NCBI GenBank assembly: GCA_002307055.1
Contig: DBTM01000074.1
Location: forward strand, 1 to 5,674
Reading direction: 5' to 3'
DNA length: 5,674 bases
Origin: Clostridiales bacterium UBA1316
GTDB taxonomy: Bacteria; Bacillota; Clostridia; Oscillospirales; Oscillospiraceae
Numbering within the stretch: the first letter of the stretch is position 1; the number at the start of each line of letters is the position of its first letter. The translations under genes were made by a program, and so were the position numbers. Below are positions 1-5,489 of this stretch, in pieces. Below the pieces are notes generated by a model, which saw only the letters and a program-made list of their open reading frames with translations, was not told where the DNA came from and ran no database searches.

Positions 1-681
1 ATACTGGAGAGTTTATCTGAGCTTATAACGAAGAGCGGCTGGCTTGCGCCGTTGCTTGCGCTTTTGGCCGGTGTACTTACGTCTTTTACGCCCTGTTCGC
101 TTTCCAGTATTCCTTTGGTCATTGGTTATGTTGGCGGTACGAGCCAGCGGGATACGAAAAGGGCGCTTTGGCTTTCCGCCACCTTTGCGGCGGGAGCAGC
201 GGTCACTTTTACGGGTTTAGGTGTGATTGCTTCTCTTGCGGGAAAGCTGATGGGAAACTCGGCGTCCTGGTGGTACATCATTCTCGGTGTTCTCATGGTG
301 CTGATGGCCTTGCAGACATGGGGCATATTTGAGATCATCCCGTCGAGCTATCTTACATCGAAAAATACAAAAAAAGGATATATCGGCGCGTTCCTTGCTG
401 GTATCCTCGGCGGGATCTTCTCTTCGCCGTGCTCAACTCCGGTGCTCATCGCGCTGCTTGCCATTGTCGCCGGGAAAGGTAGCATCTTTTGGGGAATACT
501 GTTATTGCTGCTTTATTCCATAGGACATGGAATACTTGCCGTTGTTGCCGGGACATCGATAGGTTTTGTACAAAAGCTGTCTGCCAGTGAGAAATACGGC
601 AAAGCAAGTACCATTTTAAAAATCGTAATGGGCTCACTGATTCTTCTCATTGGTTTTTATATGTTCTATCTTGGATTTTGA
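1..681 (+). CDS. ccdA: CcdA/DsbD-type membrane thiol:disulfide carrier (5' partial)
   Basis: The frame is open from the first base, so the start lies just upstream; 226 residues are visible and the family averages about 230, so little is missing. A TTG at 52 is an internal codon, because the preceding residues (ESLSELITKSGWLAPLLAL) look like a normal CcdA N-terminus. The protein is almost entirely hydrophobic, with about six membrane spans. The two family cysteines are visible: C32 in FTPCSLSS (codon 94-96) and C144 in SSPCSTPVL (codon 430-432). In CcdA/DsbD these form a transmembrane disulfide that carries electrons from cytoplasmic thioredoxin across the membrane. The next gene, 21 nt downstream, encodes a small thioredoxin-like protein, a plausible cytoplasmic partner. 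No cytochrome c maturation genes are visible, so a role in the metal/metalloid operon is inferred rather than cytochrome biogenesis. Ends with TGA. Confidence 0.9.
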   Translation: MLESLSELITKSGWLAPLLALLAGVLTSFTPCSLSSIPLVIGYVGGTSQRDTKRALWLSATFAAGAAVTFTGLGVIASLAGKLMGNSASWWYIILGVLMVLMALQTWGIFEIIPSSYLTSKNTKKGYIGAFLAGILGGIFSSPCSTPVLIALLAIVAGKGSIFWGILLLLLYSIGHGILAVVAGTSIGFVQKLSASEKYGKASTILKIVMGSLILLIGFYMFYLGF

Positions 682-702
682 TTTATAAAGGAGAGTATTG
701 TT

Positions 703-1047
703 ATGGGACTGTTTGGAAAGAAAAAAGAAGAAGCATCAAGCTGCTGCTGCGGCGGCAACTGTGATGCTGAAAGCATGGCGAAAGCCGAAAACGCAAAGGC
801 TGAAGGAGCAAGCGTTAAGGTTCTCGGAAGTGGCTGTGCAAAGTGCAATCAGCTGGAAGCGGCGACAAAAGCTGCCCTTGAACAGCTCGGAATGGACACG
901 ACAATCGACCATGTGACTGATTTTTCACAGATCGCGGCCTACGGCGTAATGACTACCCCCGCACTCGTTGTAGACGGTAAAGTGGTTTCTTACGGCAAGG
1001 TCCTCAAAACAGAAGAGGTTGTAAAAATCCTGCAGAAGGTCAGATAA
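703..1047 (+). CDS. Small thioredoxin-like redox protein with cysteine-rich N-terminal tail
   Basis: Predicted soluble cytoplasmic protein of 114 aa. The thioredoxin-like domain covers about residues 37-114, beginning with the strand VKVLGSG and the redox motif C45-A-K-C48. The cis-proline motif is TTPAL (P86). This is the pattern of the short archaeal/bacterial 'redox-active disulfide protein 2' family (MTH895/TM0996 type). A tail of about 35 residues precedes the domain and contains C14, C15, C16 and C20 (SSCCCGGNC) followed by an Ala/Lys/Glu-rich linker. Such tails are not needed for the fold and suggest a soft-metal or metalloid ligand site. The start is supported by AAAGGAG at 687-693, 9 nt before the ATG. 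It lies directly after ccdA, so CcdA-mediated electron exchange is plausible. Inferred role: reductant or thiol shuttle in arsenic/metal detoxification; the substrate is unknown. Confidence 0.88.
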   Translation: MGLFGKKKEEASSCCCGGNCDAESMAKAENAKAEGASVKVLGSGCAKCNQLEAATKAALEQLGMDTTIDHVTDFSQIAAYGVMTTPALVVDGKVVSYGKVLKTEEVVKILQKVR

Positions 1048-1055
1048 TTTAATTG

Positions 1056-1082
1056 GCACGGAGAGGGCTTTCCTTTCCGTGC
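1056..1082 (+). other. Intercistronic hairpin between the thioredoxin and CDF genes
   Basis: The perfect arms GCACGGA (1056-1062) and TCCGTGC (1076-1082) extend inwards by four more pairs including one G-T wobble, leaving a five-base loop (1067-1071). Outside this stem, AATTTA (1046-1051) and TAAATT (1083-1088) could add a weaker outer stem. No run of T follows on the plus strand, so a strong intrinsic terminator is unlikely. An RNA processing or stability element, or a partial terminator that lowers expression of the genes downstream, fits better. Confidence 0.6.
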
Positions 1083-1103
1083 TAAATTGAAAGAAGAATT
1101 ATT

Positions 1104-2024
1104 ATGATAGGACATGCTGAGCACGATCATGATCATGACCATAGCCATGATGTCTCCAATATAAAAGGAATAAATCTTGCAATAGTTGCTTTATTAAACT
1201 TTATTATTACAGTTGCAGAATTGGTCGGGGGAATATTCTCCGGCAGTCTGTCATTGATTTCTGATTCACTGCACAACTTCAGCGACGGAATTTCTATTAT
1301 AATCAGCTATATCGCAATTAGAATATCAAAGAAAGATAAGGATATAAAAAGGACCTTTGGCTATAAAAGAGCGACGATACTTGCAGCTCTTATCAATTCC
1401 TCGGTATTAATCGTTATCTCAATTTATTTGTTTAAAGAAGCTTGGGATAAGTTTATTAACCCTCAAGAGATTAACGGCGGCTTGGTAATTTGGGTTGCAT
1501 TAATTGGTCTGATTGCAAATATCGCTGGGGTCATACTCCTCCAAAAAGGCTCGAAAGGCAGCATGAATATAAAGTCATCCTATCTGCATTTGCTAAGCGA
1601 TGCCTTGTCTTCGGTAGGGGTTGTGATCGGAGGTGTTTTAATATACTACTTTAAGATTTATTGGGTTGATCCTTTGCTAACGGTATTAATAGCGCTTTAT
1701 GTTTTGAAAGAAAGTTATGAAATTGTTAAAGAGGCTATTCAAATACTAATGCAGGGAATTCCAGAAAATCTTGACGTTGAAGAAGTGGTCAAAGAACTTG
1801 AAAAAATAGACGCTGTTGAAAATGTGCACCACGTGCATATATGGAGCCTTGATGAAAGCAATATAAACTTCGAAGCTCATGTAAACATTAAAGATATGCT
1901 TGTAAGTGAAACGGACAAGATACTAAGAGAAATAGAGCATGAACTGTCACACTACAATATAAATCACGTAACAATTCAGTTTGAATACAGGGGCTGTGAT
2001 GGCGTGGAAATAATAAAAAAGTAG
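1104..2024 (+). CDS. Cation diffusion facilitator (CDF), CzcD/ZitB-like metal efflux protein
   Basis: The 306-aa length is normal for bacterial CDF exporters, which are inner-membrane proton antiporters for Zn2+ and related divalent ions. The N-terminus is His/Asp rich (H4, H7, H9, H11, H13, H15), a typical metal-binding tail. Six membrane spans occupy about residues 22-205. The transport-site pairs are both present: H57/D61 in TM2 (SDSLHNFSD) and H162/D166 in TM5 (LHLLSDALSS). The HD-HD pattern favours Zn2+ selectivity. The cytoplasmic ferredoxin-like dimerisation domain covers about 215-295 and contains HHVHIWSLD (H242, H243, H245) and HVTIQFE. The ATG has a modest AAGAAG ribosome site at 1091-1096. 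The gene is visibly more AT-rich than its neighbours (17/60 G+C in 1141-1200 against 33/60 in 181-240), suggesting separate acquisition. Exact metal specificity is not determined. Confidence 0.93.
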   Translation: MIGHAEHDHDHDHSHDVSNIKGINLAIVALLNFIITVAELVGGIFSGSLSLISDSLHNFSDGISIIISYIAIRISKKDKDIKRTFGYKRATILAALINSSVLIVISIYLFKEAWDKFINPQEINGGLVIWVALIGLIANIAGVILLQKGSKGSMNIKSSYLHLLSDALSSVGVVIGGVLIYYFKIYWVDPLLTVLIALYVLKESYEIVKEAIQILMQGIPENLDVEEVVKELEKIDAVENVHHVHIWSLDESNINFEAHVNIKDMLVSETDKILREIEHELSHYNINHVTIQFEYRGCDGVEIIKK

Positions 2025-2061
2025 TGTATCTGTTTAGCGTGATAAATTGATATGTTGATAT

Positions 2062-2068
2062 GGGAGGT
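2062..2068 (+). promoter_or_regulatory. Ribosome binding site that decides the permease-half-1 start
   Basis: GGGAGGT lies 6 nt before the TTG at 2075-2077, which is ideal spacing. It overlaps the upstream ATG at 2060, which has no Shine-Dalgarno of its own (the preceding sequence is AT-rich TTGATATG repeats). This argues that translation starts at TTG 2075 rather than ATG 2060. Confidence 0.65.
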
Positions 2069-2074
2069 ATAGAT

Positions 2075-2554
2075 TTGGATACGTATATTTTGTATGGAGT
2101 AACTGTACTGTTTTTAGCAGTTTCTTTTTTCAAAGACAAAAAGAAAACAAATATGGCTCTCAAGAAGGCGTGGAAAGCGTTTGAAAATATTCTGCCGGAA
2201 TTCTTGGTTGTCATTTTGCTTGTCGGTGTATTGCTCGCTGTACTCAACACCGAAGTTATTTCAAAAATTATCGGTTCGGGTTCCGGATGGCTTGGCGTGA
2301 TGCTTGCCTCCGTGGTTGGCGCTATCACCCTGATACCGGGATTTGTCGCTTTCCCGATGGCCGCGATGCTTTTGCAAGGCGGCGCGGGATATATGCAGAT
2401 CGGTGCATTCGTTTCAACGCTGATGATGGTCGGTGTTGTGACTATGCCTGTCGAAATGAAGTATTTCGGCAAAAGGTTGACCATTTTGAGAAATGTGCTT
2501 GCGTTTATCTTCTCATTTGTTGTTGCCTATGTGATTGGATTGGTGGTGGGCTAA
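2075..2554 (+). CDS. Half-size permease, first subunit (ArsP/DUF318-type)
   Basis: Membrane protein of 159 aa from TTG 2075; the alternative ATG at 2060 would add five residues (MGGID) and lacks a ribosome site. About five hydrophobic segments are visible. The first is followed by a strongly basic loop (KDKKKTNMALKKAWKAFE). A central segment has TLIPGFVAFPMAAML, and VTMPVEMKYFG carries a conserved-looking acidic residue. It aligns along its length with the next gene (GFVAFP/LYGAFP, MPVEMKYFG/FLFEMAALG), so the two are tandem paralogs. Full-length ArsP/YraQ-type permeases are about 300 aa, so the pair (159 + 179 aa) resembles one permease split in two. ArsP exports trivalent organoarsenicals in Campylobacter. 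Extending that to this protein is an inference from the operon's arsenic-like content. The stop lies 2 nt before the next ATG. Confidence 0.82.
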   Translation: MDTYILYGVTVLFLAVSFFKDKKKTNMALKKAWKAFENILPEFLVVILLVGVLLAVLNTEVISKIIGSGSGWLGVMLASVVGAITLIPGFVAFPMAAMLLQGGAGYMQIGAFVSTLMMVGVVTMPVEMKYFGKRLTILRNVLAFIFSFVVAYVIGLVVG

Positions 2555-2556
2555 TT

Positions 2557-3096
2557 ATGAAAGCAATATTAAAAAGATATCGCGTATTTATCATAACCGC
2601 GATTGCACTAGGCGTTTTTGCACTTATTAACCATCAGATTGGACTAAAAGCTATAAGCATCTCTGTATATCAATTCCAGCAAATGCTGCTTGTGATCCCG
2701 CCCGTGTTCATCTTGCTTGGGCTACTCGATGTATGGGTGCCGCGCGAAACCATGATCAAGTATATGGGTGAAGGCTCTGGTTTAAAAGGAATAATTCTTT
2801 CAATATTGCTCGGCTCAGCTGCGGCTGGACCGCTTTATGGAGCTTTTCCGGTAGCCGCGGTGTTTATGAAAAAGGGTGTAAAATTCAGCAATATCCTTAC
2901 TTTCATTGGCGCGTGGTCAACGACGAAAATACCGATGTTCCTGTTCGAAATGGCGGCGTTGGGTGCAAAGTTTGCATTTACAAGGCTGATTATAGACATC
3001 CCGGGAATTATTATCATTGCCTATGTTTTATCCAAGATGATGTCCAAACAGGAAATACAAAAAATCTACGAAAATGCTGAAAATATCAGCAAGTAA
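2557..3096 (+). CDS. Half-size permease, second subunit (ArsP/DUF318-type)
   Basis: Membrane protein of 179 aa. The frame is open upstream to 2287, but that part overlaps the first subunit in another frame and is not protein-like (Arg/Cys rich). The ATG at 2557 is 2 nt after the preceding stop, and GGTGGTGGG at 2542-2550 inside the previous gene can serve as ribosome site, so translation is coupled. Features in order: basic N-terminus MKAILKRYR, about five hydrophobic segments, GPLYGAFPVAAVFMKKG near residues 90-108, GAWSTTKIPMFLFEM with an intramembrane acidic residue, and a charged C-terminal tail (SKQEIQKIYENAENISK) absent from subunit 1. Corresponding positions match subunit 1, so both probably assemble into a heteromeric permease. 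Substrate is unknown; organoarsenical or another metalloid is inferred from neighbours. It is less likely that either works alone, given their tight coupling. Confidence 0.84.
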   Translation: MKAILKRYRVFIITAIALGVFALINHQIGLKAISISVYQFQQMLLVIPPVFILLGLLDVWVPRETMIKYMGEGSGLKGIILSILLGSAAAGPLYGAFPVAAVFMKKGVKFSNILTFIGAWSTTKIPMFLFEMAALGAKFAFTRLIIDIPGIIIIAYVLSKMMSKQEIQKIYENAENISK

Positions 3097-3138
3097 TATG
3101 TCACTGAAAGAAAAGTGCTTAAGTGAGGGTTTCTTTTT

Positions 3139-4332
3139 ATGAATAAGAACAGAATCATTATGTTATTAGGACTTGCGGGCTTTATTGTTATGGCAGACAA
3201 CTGGGTTGTTTCTCCGATTCTGCCGGCCATTTCGCAAAACCTGAATATTGATATCGCAAGCGCGGGACTGTTAATAACGGCCTACATGATACCTTTTGGC
3301 TTCTTCCAGATTGTTTTTGGCCCTTTGGCGGACCGGTTCGGGAAAAAACAGGTTATAACGTTCTCGGTAGCGATGTTTACAATTGCGACAGGCCTTTGCG
3401 CGCTTGGCTCCAGTCTTGGAAATTTGTCGATATTTCGGGCATTGACAGGAGTTTTTGCAGCATCGGTTATGCCGATATCACTTGCAATGATTGGTGACAT
3501 CTTCCCGATGAAAGAGAGACAGGGAGCAATCGGTACCTTTATGGGCATTTCGTTCCTTGGGCAGGGCTTAAGTATGGCGATCGGCGGGACGATTGCATAC
3601 TTTTTAAATTGGCGGGGAGTCTTCGGCATCTATGCCGTGTTCGCTTTGATACCCACCTTCCTGCTGATCAAAAATTATAAAGCCTTACCGTCGGAAAAGC
3701 ATCCCGACAGCAAAATATTCGCACCTTATCTCAAATTGCTCGGGACCTCAAGGAGTCTGTTCACGTATATTATCGTTTTGCTTGAAGGCGTATTTATTGT
3801 GGGCAGCTTTTCCTACGCCGGCGCTTATATTTCAAAAACTTATGGTTTTAACTACTTTTATATCGGGCTAATAATGACCGCTTTCGGAATCATGACTGTC
3901 ATCGGCGGCAGATTAAGCGGCAAAATCGCGCAAAAAATCGGCGCAAGAAAAATATTAAGCATTGGTCTTGCCTTGGCTGCGCTGGCCGATATTGTTATAT
4001 ATTTCTTCGGCGGTACGCTTTGGCTTTTAATTGTCGGCGTCGCGCTGCTTGGACTCGGCTTTATATTAACCCATTCCACGCTTCTGACAAGGGCAACAGA
4101 GTTTGCACAGAAAGCGAGAGGAGCCGCAATGTCACTTGTCGCCTTCTGTTTTATGGGCGGCGGCGGAGTAGGAACCGCTATTGGCGGCAGACTAATTACA
4201 ACGACGTCTCTTAGCAATCTGTTTCTTATTTATGGCATAGCACTTGCGGTCACACTGATTTTAAGCTTCATTTTGATTCGGGACCATGTGGTGGAACAGA
4301 ACGAATCAAAAGAAGAGATAGGAAATCTATAA
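3139..4332 (+). CDS. Major facilitator superfamily efflux transporter (DHA1-like)
   Basis: The 397-aa length and about 12 hydrophobic segments match a drug:H+ antiporter-1 style MFS protein. The loop 2-3 signature (motif A) is GPLADRFGKK at residues 61-70, and a degenerate second copy (GGRLSGKIAQKIGARK) marks the second six-helix half. RALTG in TM4 is motif B-like, with its basic residue. TM5 has a Gly-rich motif C-like stretch (GISFLGQGLSMAIGG), which is characteristic of exporters rather than importers. D20 near TM1 (MADNWVVSP) also fits the DHA1 pattern. The ATG is preceded by GAGGG at 3125-3129 with 9 nt spacing. It sits 42 nt after the split permease and 35 nt before the DGC gene, so co-transcription is likely. 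An arsenic or thiol-conjugate efflux role is inferred from the neighbours only; no ArsJ-type partner dehydrogenase gene is present. Confidence 0.9.
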   Translation: MNKNRIIMLLGLAGFIVMADNWVVSPILPAISQNLNIDIASAGLLITAYMIPFGFFQIVFGPLADRFGKKQVITFSVAMFTIATGLCALGSSLGNLSIFRALTGVFAASVMPISLAMIGDIFPMKERQGAIGTFMGISFLGQGLSMAIGGTIAYFLNWRGVFGIYAVFALIPTFLLIKNYKALPSEKHPDSKIFAPYLKLLGTSRSLFTYIIVLLEGVFIVGSFSYAGAYISKTYGFNYFYIGLIMTAFGIMTVIGGRLSGKIAQKIGARKILSIGLALAALADIVIYFFGGTLWLLIVGVALLGLGFILTHSTLLTRATEFAQKARGAAMSLVAFCFMGGGGVGTAIGGRLITTTSLSNLFLIYGIALAVTLILSFILIRDHVVEQNESKEEIGNL

Positions 4333-4367
4333 ACCAATTAAAAAATTATAAAGTGAGGAAGTTAATC

Positions 4368-4919
4368 ATGGAAAAAAATAATGATAAAAATAACAGTTCA
4401 TTTGATCAAGATGCCACAAAACTTGAAACCGCAAACGATTTAAGCTGCGGCTGCGATGGGGATAAGGTGGAAATTCAGAAGCCGAAAGACAATTGGTACC
4501 TTCCATATATGGATAAAAAGACTAAAGGTATTGAAGTCGAGGAAAAGAAAAGCCCGGTAGCGGTTTTTTACTGCGCTGGAGCCTCCAATGTTGGGCAGTC
4601 TACCATGCTTTCATCCGTAAAGGCGGCAAACGAGGTTGGCTATGATAAGGCCGCGCTTCTTTGCCTTGCAAGTATTTCCGCCGGTCTTGCCAACATCACC
4701 AATGCGGCAAAGAGCGCTAAGGGTATTGTGGCGGTTGACGGGTGCCCTATGAGTTGTTCAAAAAAGACCCTTGAAACAGCAGGTTTTAATCTTGACGAGC
4801 ACATCATTGTCTCGAAGGATTTAAGCATTTCAAAGAACTTCGACTTAAATTCGCCAACCGATTTAGAAACGATCAAAGACGCAGTGGTGGAGAAAATCGA
4901 TAAAGTATACGACAAATAA
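4368..4919 (+). CDS. DGC-domain putative zinc-binding protein
   Basis: Predicted cytoplasmic protein of 183 aa. The domain begins near residue 63 (VAVFYCAGASNVGQ) and contains the name-giving motif V-D124-G125-C126-P-M-S-C130. The other likely chelating cysteines are C69 and C99. This matches the DGC family, which is proposed to bind zinc through four conserved cysteines and has no established biochemical role. An N-terminal extension of about 60 residues, polar and low in complexity, adds C27-G-C29, a further possible metal ligand pair. The ATG at 4368 is preferred over an in-frame GTG at 4353 because GAGG (4355-4358) sits 9 nt upstream of the ATG. DGC genes recur beside acr3, thioredoxin-like and permease genes in anaerobe arsenic clusters; here an acr3 remnant begins 68 nt downstream. 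A metal/metalloid chaperone role is an inference. Confidence 0.87.
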   Translation: MEKNNDKNNSSFDQDATKLETANDLSCGCDGDKVEIQKPKDNWYLPYMDKKTKGIEVEEKKSPVAVFYCAGASNVGQSTMLSSVKAANEVGYDKAALLCLASISAGLANITNAAKSAKGIVAVDGCPMSCSKKTLETAGFNLDEHIIVSKDLSISKNFDLNSPTDLETIKDAVVEKIDKVYDK

Positions 4920-4973
4920 CCATTCATGAAAAAATGCCAACGTTATAAGCGACCCAATAAATTTTCAATAGCA

Positions 4974-4980
4974 AAGGAGG
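4974..4980 (+). promoter_or_regulatory. Consensus Shine-Dalgarno in front of the acr3 remnant
   Basis: AAGGAGG stands 7 nt before the ATG at 4988, the best ribosome site in the window. It is still intact although the gene it serves is broken, so an 18-residue peptide ending at TGA 5042 could still be made. This suggests that the gene died recently. Confidence 0.75.
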
Positions 4981-4987
4981 CGGTATT

Positions 4988-5107
4988 ATGGAAGGGAGTA
5001 AAAATACGGGAATCGGCTTTTTTGAAAAGTATCTGACGCTGTGAGTCATCCTGTGTATGGTCGTTGGAGTGTTGATTGGAAAGTTCCTGCCTATAATTCC
5101 TACCTTG
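4988..5107 (+). pseudogene. acr3: acr3 arsenite efflux gene, 5' remnant with nonsense codon
   Basis: From the ATG the frame reads MEGSKNTGIGFFEKYLTL, then TGA at 5042-5044, then VILCMVVGVLIGKFLPIIPT. This is the N-terminus and first membrane helix of Acr3-type arsenite exporters, where the stop position is normally Trp (TLW); TGG to TGA is a single-base change. Intact Acr3 proteins have about 350 residues and ten helices; only about 40 codons survive here. The frame stays open but changes, around 5102-5117, into sequence resembling an AlkD-type DNA repair protein, so the rest of acr3 has been lost by deletion. Acr3 would have been the membrane exporter for As(III) in this operon. The recognition rests on remembered family sequences, not on a search, and the 3' boundary is approximate. 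Confidence 0.75.
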
Positions 5108-5322
5108 GAGGCATTTCTGCCCTACATAGACAACTGGGCTACTTGCGATCTGATGTCTCCGAAGGTCTTCAAAAAGCACACCGCGCTTGTGAAACAGCCC
5201 GACGCCGTGATTCCGTTCATTGAAGAGCAGCGGCTGGAGAAATGGACTCACAACAAAGCCATACAGAAAGCCGGATCAACGACGAAACCAAAGCATATCT
5301 GCGGAAGCTGAAAGTGAAATAA
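5108..5322 (+). pseudogene. DNA alkylation repair (AlkD-like) gene, internally deleted and frameshifted remnant
   Basis: In frame with the acr3 remnant, codons from about 5108 read LEAFLPYIDNWATCDLMSP, then KVFKKH. This is the central IDNWA-CD region of AlkD-like HEAT-repeat DNA glycosylases. It is followed immediately (5180) by TALVKQPDAVIPFIEEQRL and then EKWTHNKAIQKA, which belongs near the C-terminus of that family. A stretch of many tens of residues that should separate them is missing. At 5266-5271 the homology moves to the +2 frame: ESRINDETKAYLRKLKVK, stop TAA at 5320-5322, which matches the family's usual end. Intact members are about 230 aa, so the N-terminal part is lost at the acr3 junction too. 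The gene cannot make a working enzyme. The left boundary is approximate, and the identification comes from remembered family motifs. Confidence 0.7.
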
Positions 5323-5324
5323 AT

Positions 5325-5373
5325 CATCCCCGCCGTTGTAGTGCAATGAGTGCGAGCGGCGGGGATGGTTTTG
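5325..5373 (+). terminator. Rho-independent terminator closing the operon
   Basis: The perfect 11-bp GC-rich stem CATCCCCGCCG (5325-5335) pairs with CGGCGGGGATG (5357-5367), enclosing a 21-nt loop, and is followed by GTTTTG with the T run at 5369-5372. It begins 2 nt after the alkD-like stop and was probably that gene's own terminator; after the fusion it would end transcripts of the whole upstream operon. The loop is longer than usual and the T tract short, so efficiency is uncertain. Confidence 0.78.
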
Positions 5374-5441
5374 ATAATTTCTGGAGCAATCTTATTGGCA
5401 AGCCTACTTTAGAAATACGTGTTTATCATAGCGAAAATAGT

Positions 5442-5489
5442 CGGAATAATGTGTTAAATCGCGCTTGATAAAGCCGGAATAATGTGTTA
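5442..5489 (+). repeat. 15-bp direct repeat pair in the upstream region of the ATPase gene
   Basis: CGGAATAATGTGTTA occurs exactly at 5442-5456 and again at 5475-5489, a period of 33 bp, about three helical turns. The second copy fills most of the spacer between the promoter's -35 and -10 elements and runs into the -10. A weaker third version (AGAAATACGTGTTTATC, 5411-5427) may lie 31 bp further upstream. The arrangement suggests operator sites for a regulator bound on one face of the DNA; the regulator is unknown. Confidence 0.7.

Noticed and set aside
1056..1082. Intrinsic terminator after the thioredoxin-like gene
   Set aside because: The stem is good but is followed by TAAATTGAAAG rather than a T tract, so it is annotated only as an intercistronic hairpin.
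1888..2484. A long minus-strand open frame (198 codons) spanning the CDF and permease genes
   Set aside because: It is antisense to two well-supported genes, crosses their boundary, has no recognisable family features and reads like a shadow of hydrophobic plus-strand coding.
2287..2556. N-terminal extension of the second permease half in its own frame
   Set aside because: The extension overlaps the first permease gene and is rich in Arg and Cys with no membrane-protein character; the ATG at 2557 gives a clean permease start.
3139..4332. Assignment of the MFS gene as ArsJ or another named arsenic transporter
   Set aside because: ArsJ is expected beside a glyceraldehyde-3-phosphate dehydrogenase gene, which is absent here, and the sequence motifs support only a general DHA1-like exporter.
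5042..5044. TGA in the acr3 remnant as a recoded Trp or selenocysteine codon
   Set aside because: TGA ends ccdA normally at 679-681 and TGG encodes Trp in the other genes, so no altered code is indicated. No selenocysteine hairpin is evident, and the downstream acr3 sequence is missing anyway.
5041..5223. Short plus-strand open frame starting near the acr3 nonsense codon
   Set aside because: It is out of frame with both the Acr3-like and most of the AlkD-like homology and has no recognisable content.
5220..5468. Plus-strand open frame crossing the terminator and repeat region
   Set aside because: It runs through a GC-rich terminator hairpin and the promoter repeats, with composition unlike a protein; non-coding explanations account for the region.
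5442..5489. CRISPR array
   Set aside because: There are only two exact 15-bp copies with an 18-bp gap; the repeat is too short and is embedded in a promoter.
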